A stretch of 43,649 nt of DNA from SIG565 sp045590755 (GCA_045590755.1 JAZNRP010000001.1:1-43649), one strand, 5' to 3'. Shown: positions 1 to 5,474, numbered from the stretch's first letter. The notes: generated from the letters alone by a model not told the origin. Program-made: numbers and translations.

Positions 1-58
1 TGAGTATCCTTTTTCTTATTTCTTGTGGATACATTTTCATACCTTTTATTCCTGACAT
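1..58 (-). CDS. Partial N-terminus of a small basic protein, possibly transposase orfA-like
   Basis: An ATG at 58 on the minus strand opens a frame that runs off the window edge, giving about 19 residues (MSGIKGMKMYPQEIRKRIL). A strong GGAGG (66-70) sits 7 nt upstream, so translation is likely. The lysine/arginine-rich start with a MKxYPxExRxxIL pattern resembles the first helix of helix-turn-helix transposase subunits, but the fragment is too short to assign. The binding site lies inside a 14-bp perfect hairpin (65-102), an arrangement used by some insertion sequences to stop translation from read-through transcripts. It could equally be an ordinary DNA-binding protein. Confidence 0.35.
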   Translation of the reverse strand, partial: MSGIKGMKMYPQEIRKRIL

Positions 59-64
59 AACAAA

Positions 65-112
65 ACCTCCTATGGTAGCTTTTTAATTCTACCATAGGAG
101 GTGCTTTTTTTC
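65..112. terminator. 14-bp perfect inverted repeat, terminator on the plus strand and RBS-masking hairpin on the minus strand
   Basis: The arms ACCTCCTATGGTAG (65-78) and CTACCATAGGAGGT (89-102) pair perfectly across a 10-nt loop. On the plus strand a T tract follows at once (105-111), as in a Rho-independent terminator. On the minus strand the same stem contains the GGAGG of the gene starting at 58. Confidence 0.75.
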
Positions 113-162
113 TATTGTCCGTTTTTACTGGACTTGTTCAAGATTTTCTGTGCTTTTTTATT

Positions 163-192
163 TTCATAAAAATAAAAATACCGTCATACATT
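163..192 (+). promoter_or_regulatory. Candidate sigma-E promoter of spoIIID
   Basis: TTCATAAA (163-170), a 14-bp spacer and CATACATT (185-192) resemble the sigma-E pattern (KMATATT-like -35, 13-15 bp, CATACAMT -10). The -10 differs from consensus at one base; the -35 is weaker. It lies 42 bp upstream of the spoIIID start. In Bacillus subtilis spoIIID is sigma-E dependent, which agrees. Confidence 0.5.
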
Positions 193-234
193 ATATTAGG
201 CAGACCGCCTAAAACATCCTGGAGTGAGAGTGTA

Positions 235-486
235 ATGAACGGTATTTATAAAGATAGGGCGGAAATTTTGGGCGAGTACATAGTAGAAACGGGCGCTACA
301 GTGAGAGCAACCGGCAGAAAATTCGGTGTTAGTAAATCCACAGTACATAAGGATGTTACCGAACGCCTCAGAAAAACTCAGCCGCAACTGTTTTTACAGG
401 TAAAACGGGTACTCGAAAAAAACAAGGAAGAAAGGCACATACGCGGCGGTATGGCAACCCGCCGAAAATATAAAACCGAGCAGTAA
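235..486 (+). CDS. spoIIID: Stage III sporulation transcriptional regulator SpoIIID
   Basis: This 83-residue protein is the mother-cell regulator SpoIIID, a DNA-binding protein that activates and represses sigma-E and sigma-K genes during sporulation. The recognisable core is the helix-turn-helix with GEYIVETGATVRATGRKFG (about residues 13-31) followed by VSKSTVHKDVTERL, and the basic C-terminus RHIRGGMATRRKYK, which also matches the family. Length is typical (80-95). The frame continues upstream to 115, but the ATG at 235 with GGAGTGA (221-227) ahead of it gives the normal family N-terminus. A sigma-E-like promoter precedes it and a hairpin terminator (472-500) overlaps its end, so it is probably monocistronic. 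Confidence 0.93.
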   Translation: MNGIYKDRAEILGEYIVETGATVRATGRKFGVSKSTVHKDVTERLRKTQPQLFLQVKRVLEKNKEERHIRGGMATRRKYKTEQ

Positions 487-500
487 CGCTCGGTTTTATT
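472..500 (+). terminator. Rho-independent terminator of spoIIID
   Basis: AAAACCGAGC (472-481) pairs with GCTCGGTTTT (488-497) around a 6-nt loop containing the stop codon, followed by a T-rich run. Confidence 0.85.
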
Positions 501-501
501 G

Positions 502-530
502 TTGTAAATCTTTAAAAACTGTGGTATTAT
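502..530 (+). promoter_or_regulatory. Sigma-A promoter of the CapA-like gene
   Basis: TTGTAA (502-507), 17 bp, TATTAT (525-530) with a TG extension at 522-523. The gene start lies 22-31 nt downstream of the -10. Confidence 0.6.
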
Positions 531-552
531 ATTTTTATATAAGAAATCTGGG

Positions 553-1881
553 ATGGGGAAAATGGCAAGATATAAAAAAAGTGCAAGAGTCAGAAAAATA
601 ATAATGCGCCGCCGTATAATTTCTGCGGTTTTGTTAGTTGCGCTTATTTTGGGTGTTTTCTTCGGTATAAAATCTTGTAAAAAAGACACACCGAATACCG
701 ATAACCCACAAAATAACCCGTCCTCTTCGCAGTCATCAGGCACTCAAGACAATTCACCTAAAATTATTTCAACCGCTAAAATCGGCTCTACGGGCGACGC
801 TATTATGCACGATTCTGTGCTATGGACGGTTGAAGATAAAAATTACGATTTTTCGGGGATTTTCGCCACCGCCAGGCCTTATTATTCGGCTTATGATATG
901 ATGGTTATAAATCTTGAAGTAACCTTTGGCACAAGCGGAAGCTATAGGGGCTACCCCAACTTTAACAGTCCCGCCACCTTAGCCGATGCCCTAAAGGGCG
1001 CAGGGGTTGATATGCTGCTTACCGCAAATAATCACTCTTACGATAACGGACATTCGGGCTTTGCCAATACAATAGCTCAGCTAAAAAAGAGAAATATTTC
1101 CTTTATCGGCACCAAAGAAAGCGCAGATAAACCCTACCGTATTGCCGATATTAACGGCATTAAGGTCGGCTTTGTCTGCTTTACCTATTCGGGTGTATCG
1201 GACGGCAATAAAACCCTTAACGGACATATTATGTCAACCAGTGATGGCGAAAACACCAACACCTTTACCTACGGAAATATTGAAGGCTTTAAAAATAACG
1301 CCAAAGAGATTTTTGAAGCTATGAAAGAAAACGGCGCTGATGCTACCGTTATTTATATGCATTGGGGCGATGAATACGCCGCAAAACCCAATAAAAACCA
1401 AAAAAATATGGCTAAAGCCATTAATGAAATAGGGTACGATGCGATTATCGGCAGTCATCCCCATGTAATACAGGAAATTGAAACACTTAAAAATGCCGAT
1501 GGTAAAGAAACTGTGTGTATCTATTCGCTTGGTAACTCAATTTCCAACCAGAGAAAAGAAATTATGTCGGAAGACAACCACTCGGGACATACCGAAGACG
1601 GTGTTGTGTTTGAACTGACATTTAATAAATACAGTGACGGCACGGTAAAATTAGACGATGTAAACGCTTTACCCACCTGGGTTGATATGCGTACCGAAAA
1701 CGGCGAAAAGTCTTACAATATAATACCGCTTGATTTAAATAAAGACTGGACAACCTTTAATGTAAGCAGTATTAGTGACGCCAAGGCATCATACAACCGA
1801 ACACTTAAAAGAATCGGTGCGGGACTAAATGCGTGGCGAACAACCCACGGAAAATCCGCAGTTCCGCTGACAGTAGAATAA
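553..1881 (+). CDS. CapA family membrane-anchored metallophosphoesterase-like protein
   Basis: This belongs to the CapA/PgsA family (PGA_cap fold), calcineurin-like phosphoesterase relatives associated with export or anchoring of poly-gamma-glutamate and similar surface polymers. A basic N-terminus is followed by one membrane segment (about residues 22-38), a Ser/Asn/Pro-rich linker (45-70), then the catalytic-type domain with GD (81-82), NLE (120-122), NNH (159-161), HWGDE (270-274), GSHPH (300-304) and SLGN (325-328), spanning the outer face. No capB/capC partners are nearby, so the substrate is unknown. Starts at 553 or 562 are both possible; 562 has GGGG just upstream, 553 has no clear binding site. 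Single-gene unit with its own promoter and terminator. Confidence 0.88.
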   Translation: MGKMARYKKSARVRKIIMRRRIISAVLLVALILGVFFGIKSCKKDTPNTDNPQNNPSSSQSSGTQDNSPKIISTAKIGSTGDAIMHDSVLWTVEDKNYDFSGIFATARPYYSAYDMMVINLEVTFGTSGSYRGYPNFNSPATLADALKGAGVDMLLTANNHSYDNGHSGFANTIAQLKKRNISFIGTKESADKPYRIADINGIKVGFVCFTYSGVSDGNKTLNGHIMSTSDGENTNTFTYGNIEGFKNNAKEIFEAMKENGADATVIYMHWGDEYAAKPNKNQKNMAKAINEIGYDAIIGSHPHVIQEIETLKNADGKETVCIYSLGNSISNQRKEIMSEDNHSGHTEDGVVFELTFNKYSDGTVKLDDVNALPTWVDMRTENGEKSYNIIPLDLNKDWTTFNVSSISDAKASYNRTLKRIGAGLNAWRTTHGKSAVPLTVE

Positions 1882-1886
1882 AAAAG

Positions 1887-1911
1887 GAGCAACTATAAGT
1901 TGCTCTTTTTT
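1887..1911 (+). terminator. Rho-independent terminator of the CapA-like gene
   Basis: GAGCAACT (1887-1894), loop ATA, AGTTGCTC (1898-1905), then six T. Confidence 0.9.
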
Positions 1912-1918
1912 GCTTTGT

Positions 1919-2048
1919 GCCTCTCTTGCCTAAAGGGAGATGGCTTTTTCAAAGAAAATGACGGAGGGATTTTAGTTTAATTTGTTTTGTTTTTCCTTTA
2001 TCCCTCAGTCTCGCATTTGCTCGACAGCTCCCTTTAGGCAAGGGAGCC
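1919..2048. repeat. 130-bp imperfect palindromic intergenic repeat (MITE-like)
   Basis: The ends (1919-1944 and 2023-2048) are imperfect inverted repeats built on CTTGCCTAAAGGGAG and its complement CTCCCTTTAGGCAAG, with an inner pair ACGGAGGGAT / ATCCCTCAGT (about 1961-1970 and 1999-2009). No protein is encoded. This style of small dispersed palindromic repeat is common between genes in gut Clostridia; mobility by a transposase acting in trans is inference. Copy number elsewhere in the genome cannot be seen here. Confidence 0.7.
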
Positions 2049-2063
2049 GTTTTTCGTAAAACA

Positions 2064-2516
2064 TTAATTACTATACTTTTTATCGTCATTGCATAGATTT
2101 ATAATTGCTTTTCCTTTTTTCTTCGCCTTTGCCTTGCTTTCCGCAGCGCCGCCTATAGAACGCGTTACATAAGTTATAACGAAATCAGATTTTTCTATCA
2201 TCCACTCGTTTCTACAAACAATTTTTGCGCGATGTGGCACACCATCAAGAACAGACGGGTAAATTGTATTTTCGTATTCCAAGTTTTCGCCTTTATTTAT
2301 AGGTATATACGCCAATACCACACTATATTTTATATTGGGATATTGTTGTTTAATTTTAAAAAATTCTCCTTTGACCATATGGTCAAAACCGCCGTTGTTG
2401 CCTACAAAAAAGGTATCAACATTATAATTTTCAGTTAATTCGATAATCGCCGAAGATAAAAAAGGTGCTATGTTTTGTTCTACATATCTATGTCCAAAAA
2501 AAGTACACACCGCCAT
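2064..2516 (-). CDS. SLOG-superfamily protein, YpsA/DUF1273-like
   Basis: The 150-residue product starts MAVCTFFGHR, the hallmark of YpsA/DUF1273 proteins in the SLOG (Rossmann-like nucleotide-binding) superfamily. Further family features are the VDTFFVGNNGGFDHMV segment (about residues 34-49), YSVVLAYIP, the WMIEKSDFVITYV strand-helix and the late GGAAESKAKAKKKGKAIINL segment with its paired glycines. The biochemical ligand of these proteins is not established; SLOG relatives bind nucleotides or nucleotide signals. The ATG at 2516 is chosen over a GTG at 2525 because GGGTGG lies 5 nt upstream and the family N-terminus starts there. It is divergent from a ribbon-helix-helix gene, sharing a 108-bp regulatory gap. 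Confidence 0.8.
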   Translation of the reverse strand: MAVCTFFGHRYVEQNIAPFLSSAIIELTENYNVDTFFVGNNGGFDHMVKGEFFKIKQQYPNIKYSVVLAYIPINKGENLEYENTIYPSVLDGVPHRAKIVCRNEWMIEKSDFVITYVTRSIGGAAESKAKAKKKGKAIINLCNDDKKYSN

Positions 2517-2541
2517 AAAAACCACCCGAAACTATGATTTT

Positions 2542-2612
2542 GTATACTTAATCCAAGTATACTTTAACCATTATATCACATATTAATCTTAAAATATACT
2601 TAAATTAAGATT
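2542..2612. promoter_or_regulatory. Shared divergent promoter region with repeated GTATACTT sites
   Basis: GTATACTT (2542-2549) and AAGTATAC (2555-2562) form a perfect 8-bp-arm dyad; GTATACTT recurs at 2557-2564 (15 bp on) and as ATATACTT at 2594-2601. A second dyad AATCTTAA/TTAAGATT spans 2585-2612. A minus-strand TATAAT with a TG extension (2570-2575) would start the SLOG transcript right at the first dyad. The layout is what an autoregulating ribbon-helix-helix protein would need. Confidence 0.5.
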
Positions 2613-2624
2613 TTAGGTGATATT

Positions 2625-2804
2625 ATGCGAAACAAAAACAATAAGCATTTAGGTATCGAAGTTGACCCCGAATTACACGCGAAATTGCACTATATTTCAA
2701 AATATGAAGGCCGTTCGGCAAATGGACAGATTTTATATTTAGTTAGACAATGTATTCGTGAGTTCGAAGAAAAGAACGGCGAAATTAAAATAGACAAAGA
2801 ATAA
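2625..2804 (+). CDS. Arc-like ribbon-helix-helix DNA-binding protein
   Basis: A 59-residue protein starting MRNKNNKHLGIEVDPELHAKL. The beta-strand (about residues 9-13) followed by PELHAKLHYISKYEGRSANGQ and a second helix LYLVRQCIREFEEKNGEI is the Arc/MetJ ribbon-helix-helix pattern, including the RSANGQI turn typical of small clostridial Arc-like regulators. It would bind DNA as a dimer through the strand. AGGTGA (2615-2620) precedes the ATG. Divergent from the SLOG gene; repeated GTATACTT motifs between them are the natural target (inference). No toxin gene accompanies it. Confidence 0.82.
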   Translation: MRNKNNKHLGIEVDPELHAKLHYISKYEGRSANGQILYLVRQCIREFEEKNGEIKIDKE

Positions 2805-2810
2805 AAAAGA

Positions 2811-2840
2811 AACGGAGAACCGTACGGTTCGCCGTTATTT
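2811..2840. terminator. Bidirectional terminator between the RHH and XRE genes
   Basis: AACGGAGAACC (2811-2821) pairs with GGTTCGCCGTT (2826-2836) with one mismatch, flanked by A-rich sequence on the left and ATTTTAT on the right, serving two converging genes. Confidence 0.8.
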
Positions 2841-3077
2841 TATCTCTTGCTCAAGAGTTTTAAAATAGTCGGTATCAAAAAATTCGGTTATTGTAATTCC
2901 AAGGCCATCGCACAATTTCTTTATTGTGGAAATCCCGGGATTTTTGCTTTGGTCATAAAGAATTGATTTTACTGTTGTATAAGGAACACCCGAAATGCTT
3001 GCCAGTTTACAAAAGGTAATGTCTCTCGCGTAACAAAGTTCTTCAAATCTTTTCTTAACCGCTTGTGTGATGTTCAT
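2835..3077 (-). CDS. XRE-family helix-turn-helix regulator
   Basis: This 80-residue protein is almost entirely one Cro/C1-type helix-turn-helix domain: KKRFEELCYARDITFCKLASISGVPYTTVKSI (about residues 7-38) then the NPGISTIKKLCDGLGITITEFF segment that closes the fold. No effector domain. The ATG at 3077 has AGGAG 9 nt upstream; an earlier in-frame TTG (3086) abuts the binding site and is unlikely. It follows a 54-residue gene (3150-3314) in the same direction. Palindromes containing ACTATATATAGT occur upstream of both genes and are the likely autoregulatory operators (inference). Confidence 0.87.
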   Translation of the reverse strand: MNITQAVKKRFEELCYARDITFCKLASISGVPYTTVKSILYDQSKNPGISTIKKLCDGLGITITEFFDTDYFKTLEQEIK

Positions 3078-3103
3078 ATTTCTCAACTCCTAACAAAGAT
3101 ATT

Positions 3104-3161
3104 TTATAGTCTTTTTTAGGAGCGTATGGACTATATATTATACTTTATACTATATATAGTC
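3104..3161. promoter_or_regulatory. Operator cluster upstream of the XRE gene
   Basis: Copies or near copies of TATAGTC/GACTATA occur at 3104-3111, 3129-3136 and as the 12-bp palindrome ACTATATATAGT at 3149-3160, in the 70 bp before the XRE start. The last overlaps the stop codon of the upstream small gene. Confidence 0.5.
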
Positions 3162-3314
3162 TTTTTTGACGGTTTTTGTTAGTATCGTAATTAAATCTTT
3201 AGGTGAACACTTAAGACCTGAAAAAGAAATTGCCAATTCCATTTCATTTTCTATTTCTTCTACCGAAACATTTTCTTTTTGTGCCAATTCTTTTAAAATT
3301 TGTTCGTATCTCAT
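3150..3314 (-). CDS. Small helical protein, possible Spo0A C-terminal-like family
   Basis: A 54-residue protein (MRYEQILKELAQKENVSVEE...) with GGTGGTGGGGA just before its ATG. It reads as two or three amphipathic helices: ILKELAQKENVSVEEIENEMELAIS, then SPKDLITILTKTV. It resembles short clostridial proteins annotated as Spo0A C-terminal-like or small helix-turn-helix proteins; I hold this loosely. It is first in a two-gene operon with the XRE regulator, 72 nt apart, and is preceded by an ACTATATATAGT palindrome (3341-3352). A role as co-regulator or antirepressor is only a guess. Confidence 0.65.
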   Translation of the reverse strand: MRYEQILKELAQKENVSVEEIENEMELAISFSGLKCSPKDLITILTKTVKKDYI

Positions 3315-3340
3315 TTCCCCACCACCTTTAACAAAATTAT

Positions 3341-3354
3341 ACTATATATAGTCT
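3341..3354. promoter_or_regulatory. ACTATATATAGT palindrome at the promoter of the small-protein/XRE operon
   Basis: Perfect 12-bp palindrome at 3341-3352, identical to 3149-3160. It overlaps the likely minus-strand -10 region (TATAAT at 3335-3340), 27 nt upstream of the first gene start. Confidence 0.5.
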
Positions 3355-3400
3355 ATAATATTTTGTCGTTTTTTGTCGGCGGGTAAATATTTTGTTGTAT

Positions 3401-3427
3401 AAAATAAAAAGCAAGGCATAACCTTGC
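3401..3427 (-). terminator. Minus-strand terminator upstream of the XRE operon
   Basis: GCAAGG (3411-3416), loop, CCTTGC (3422-3427); on the minus strand the stem is followed by CTTTTTATTTT. It would stop transcripts arriving from the hairpin array and tRNA side. Confidence 0.65.
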
Positions 3428-3473
3428 AAAATACCTATTAACTATTTCTTTTGGTGTGGTTTCTACTTTAATC

Positions 3474-3636
3474 ACGGCGAAGCCGTGTATATCATCAATT
3501 TCGGAGAAATTGCATATCGTCAAAACGAAGTTTTGTATATCATCAAGCCGCTCAAATACACACTTTGTGTGATGAGATACGCCTTCGGCGATGATATACA
3601 CGCTAAAGCGTGATGATATACCAATCCTGCGGCTTG
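3474..3636. repeat. Nested array of six small hairpins with complementary linkers
   Basis: Six hairpins of different sequence follow each other: CACGGC/GCCGTG (3474-3488), AATTTC/GAAATT (3498-3512), CAAAAC/GTTTTG (3522-3536), CACAC/GTGTG (3560-3572), CGCC/GGCG (3581-3591), CACGC/GCGTG (3600-3613). The linkers after the first three are TATATCATC (3489-3497), CATATCGTC (3514-3522), TATATCATC (3537-3545); those after the last three are GATGAGATA (3572-3580), GATGATATA (3591-3599), GATGATATA (3613-3621), which are complementary in reverse order. A further pair AAGCCGC (3546-3552) / GCGGCTT (3630-3636) exists. The whole can fold as a rod with side arms. No protein is encoded. Confidence 0.75.
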
Positions 3637-3643
3637 AATAAAA

Positions 3644-3674
3644 AAATCGACAAGTCGAAACTTGTCGATTTTTT
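3644..3674. terminator. Terminator-like hairpin next to the duplicated tRNA-Glu end
   Basis: AAATCGACAAG (3644-3654), loop TCGAAA, CTTGTCGATTT (3661-3671), with A and T runs on the two sides, so it can act in either direction. Confidence 0.75.
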
Positions 3675-3689
3675 GGTGACCCGGACGGG
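3671..3689. repeat. 19-bp copy of the tRNA-Glu 3' end (att-like direct repeat)
   Basis: TTTTGGTGACCCGGACGGG at 3671-3689 is identical to 3866-3884, which is the 3' end of tRNA-Glu including the encoded CCA plus four flanking bases. A duplicated tRNA 3' end is the usual footprint of integrase-mediated insertion, though no integrase remains. Confidence 0.7.
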
Positions 3690-3700
3690 GTACTCTGCGT

Positions 3701-3789
3701 CGGTATTTTTTCGAACACTCCGAGTGTTACCGAAAAAATTACCTTACTCGAGACTTTGGCAGACAACAAAACCTATCGCGGTTTTGTTG
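3701..3789. repeat. Two inverted repeats in the non-coding gap before tRNA-Glu
   Basis: GGTATTTTTTCGAACACT pairs imperfectly with AGTGTTACCGAAAAAATTACC (about 3701-3743), and CAACAAAACC (3764-3773) pairs perfectly with GGTTTTGTTG (3780-3789). TGCGTCGG occurs beside both. The rest of 3690-3836 shows no gene. Confidence 0.6.
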
Positions 3790-3836
3790 CTGCGTCGGCG
3801 AACCCTACGGCTTCTCATCCCGTATCGGCAAAACAA

Positions 3837-3862
3837 AAAACCCAACCTTTCGGTTGGGTTTT
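3837..3862 (-). terminator. Terminator of the tRNA-Met/tRNA-Glu transcript
   Basis: AAAACCCAACC (3837-3847), loop TTTC, GGTTGGGTTTT (3852-3862), 6 bp after tRNA-Glu on the minus strand and followed there by a T run. Confidence 0.88.
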
Positions 3863-3868
3863 CTGTTT

Positions 3869-3944
3869 TGGTGACCCGGACGGGATTCGAACCCGTGTTA
3901 CCGCCGTGAAAGGGCGGTGTCTTAGGCCTCTTGACCACCGGGCC
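3869..3944 (-). tRNA. tRNA-Glu (TTC)
   Basis: The minus strand gives a 76-nt cloverleaf beginning GGCCCGGTGGTCAAGAGGC, anticodon loop CTTTCAC with anticodon TTC between CCGCC and GGCGG, T loop TTCGAAT, and acceptor CCGGGTC ending in an encoded ACCA. The second acceptor pair is a G-U wobble. It lies 4 nt after tRNA-Met in one transcript, and its 3' end is duplicated at 3671-3689. Confidence 0.96.
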
Positions 3945-3948
3945 GTAT

Positions 3949-4025
3949 TGGTGGCTGTAATTGGACTTGAACCAATGACACTGCGGGTATGAACCGCATG
4001 CTCTAGCCAACTGAGCTATACAGCC
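3949..4025 (-). tRNA. tRNA-Met (CAT)
   Basis: A 77-nt cloverleaf on the minus strand beginning GGCTGTATAGCTCAGTTGG, anticodon loop TTCATAC (CAT), T loop TTCAAGT, acceptor TTACAGCC and encoded ACCA. The first acceptor base pair is normal, so it is not the initiator form. CAT anticodons can also belong to lysidine-modified tRNA-Ile; the overall sequence looks like elongator tRNA-Met. Confidence 0.92.
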
Positions 4026-4043
4026 ATTTTGCAGGACTGAATT

Positions 4044-4072
4044 ATTATATAGTAAACAGGACGGTTTGTCAA
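4044..4072 (-). promoter_or_regulatory. Perfect consensus promoter of the tRNA-Met/Glu operon
   Basis: On the minus strand TTGACA (4072-4067), 17 bp, TATAAT (4049-4044), about 19 bp upstream of tRNA-Met. Confidence 0.9.
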
Positions 4073-4106
4073 CCCTTTTTTCAGTCCTTTTTCAAAATTA
4101 TTTTTG

Positions 4107-5381
4107 CTAATCTACATTTTTTATCTTATTCATTACCATACCTGTAATGAGCTTCGGGTAAAAATAGGTTGATTTTTGCGGCATTTTTTCTCCTGCACGG
4201 GCTACTGCCGCTATCTCTTCAATTCTTGTGGGGTTTAAGATAAAGCTGCAATCGGCGCCGTTTTGTGCGGCGGTTATTGCTTCATCTATATTTCGGGTGT
4301 AGGTTAAGTTCTTCTGGTTTGCCATGTTTTCTTTATCTATACCCATCATTTCTTCAAGCACAAGACTGTGAAGCACAGTAACATCAAGTCGGCGAAGCGC
4401 TTCGCTTTTTTCGGGGAACATTTTGTCCATAACCGTTATGTCCTTAAGGCTTATAGCCAAAGCCTTTTCGCCGTCATAGTAAACATACGCTTTTTTGCCG
4501 TTTTTATACTCTTCTTCCAAGAATTCTTCTGCTTTTTCCAATTCAATTTCCGATACAAGGAAGTTTTTACTTAAAAGCTCGGGCATTTTGTCCTTATTAA
4601 AGCCTTCTACACCCTTTACAATGCGGTGTGTCGGGAATACAACAAGGCCGTCATTTTCCATATCACATAAGAACATCATTACATATTCACTGCTCTTGGC
4701 GTCAATGCCGTTTTCACGCACATATCTTCTGTGATTAAGCGCCGTTTCATAGCGGTGATGTCCGTCGGCAATATATAATTTTCTGTTTTCAAACTGACGG
4801 CAGATTTCGTCGGTTATATCATTTTTTGGCGCAATCCACAGATTATGTGTAACACCTTCATTATCGGTAAAGCTCTGGTCGGGTGTGCGGTCAGACAACT
4901 CATTTATAAGACGGGCGGTTTCGCCCTTTTCATCACTGTAAAGCGAATAAATCTGTGAAAAAGAGCAGCCCGTAGCATTTATAAGGTTAAAGCGGTCGGT
5001 CTTGGCTTTTGAAAGGGTTTCTTCGTGCGGCAGAACAATCTCTTCGGAAAATTCCGCTAACTTTACATAGCAAACAAAGCCCTTAAAGGCATAGTCTACC
5101 CCCTTGACAGAAAACCTTTCTTCGTATATATATAAAGCTTCCTTGTCATCTGTATCGAGTATGCCGTCTTTCTGCCACTCTTTAAATACCTTATTTGCTT
5201 TTTCGTAATCGGAGGCTTCCTGACCGGGTAACTCAAGCCTTATTATATTGTACGGATTTTTTGTTAAAAATCCCTTCTTTTGTTGGTCTGATATAATATC
5301 ATACGGCGGGCAACAAACCGCCGCAATATCTCCTGCTTTTTCTGTAAAGCGTAAGGCCGAAAAGGTTTTAATTTCTGCCAA
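4107..5381 (-). CDS. DUF1015 family protein
   Basis: This 424-residue protein belongs to DUF1015, a conserved family in Clostridia whose members often neighbour serine-biosynthesis genes; its reaction is not known to me with certainty. Diagnostic segments are CCPPYDIIS near residue 22-30, NPYNIIRLELPG, the central YIADGHHRYETAL (a conserved DGHHR motif with likely catalytic histidines) and LVVFPTHRIV. No membrane segments. The start is a TTG at 5381 (MAEIKTFSALRF) because GGGGG lies 7 nt upstream; the longer frame has no binding site and an atypical N-terminus. It has its own promoter and is divergent from the ABC operon. Confidence 0.88.
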   Translation of the reverse strand: MAEIKTFSALRFTEKAGDIAAVCCPPYDIISDQQKKGFLTKNPYNIIRLELPGQEASDYEKANKVFKEWQKDGILDTDDKEALYIYEERFSVKGVDYAFKGFVCYVKLAEFSEEIVLPHEETLSKAKTDRFNLINATGCSFSQIYSLYSDEKGETARLINELSDRTPDQSFTDNEGVTHNLWIAPKNDITDEICRQFENRKLYIADGHHRYETALNHRRYVRENGIDAKSSEYVMMFLCDMENDGLVVFPTHRIVKGVEGFNKDKMPELLSKNFLVSEIELEKAEEFLEEEYKNGKKAYVYYDGEKALAISLKDITVMDKMFPEKSEALRRLDVTVLHSLVLEEMMGIDKENMANQKNLTYTRNIDEAITAAQNGADCSFILNPTRIEEIAAVARAGEKMPQKSTYFYPKLITGMVMNKIKNVD

Positions 5382-5409
5382 AATAATTCCCCCTGTTTTC
5401 TTTTTAATA

Positions 5410-5438
5410 ATTTTATTACAGCTAATAAGAAATGTCAA
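5410..5438 (-). promoter_or_regulatory. Promoter of the DUF1015 gene
   Basis: On the minus strand TTGACA (5438-5433), 17 bp, TAAAAT (5415-5410); about 29 nt upstream of the TTG start. Confidence 0.8.
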
Positions 5439-5445
5439 TAATTGC

Positions 5446-5474
5446 TTGTAAAGTTATGCCATATATAGTATAAT
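5446..5474 (+). promoter_or_regulatory. Promoter of the GldA-type ABC operon
   Basis: TTGTAA (5446-5451), 17 bp, TATAAT (5469-5474), leaving an untranslated leader of about 80 nt. Confidence 0.8.

Noticed and set aside
2625..3314. Toxin-antitoxin system
   Set aside because: The ribbon-helix-helix and XRE proteins could be antitoxins, but neither has an adjacent protein with a toxin fold; the SLOG gene is divergent and the 54-residue partner shows no toxin motif.
3474..3636. CRISPR-like array
   Set aside because: Repeats are only 9 bp, switch orientation halfway and alternate with short palindromes, not unique spacers; no cas genes nearby.
3353..3769. 138-residue minus-strand frame across the hairpin array
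   Set aside because: It runs through palindromes and the tRNA-Glu repeat, so the translation is a by-product of structured DNA.
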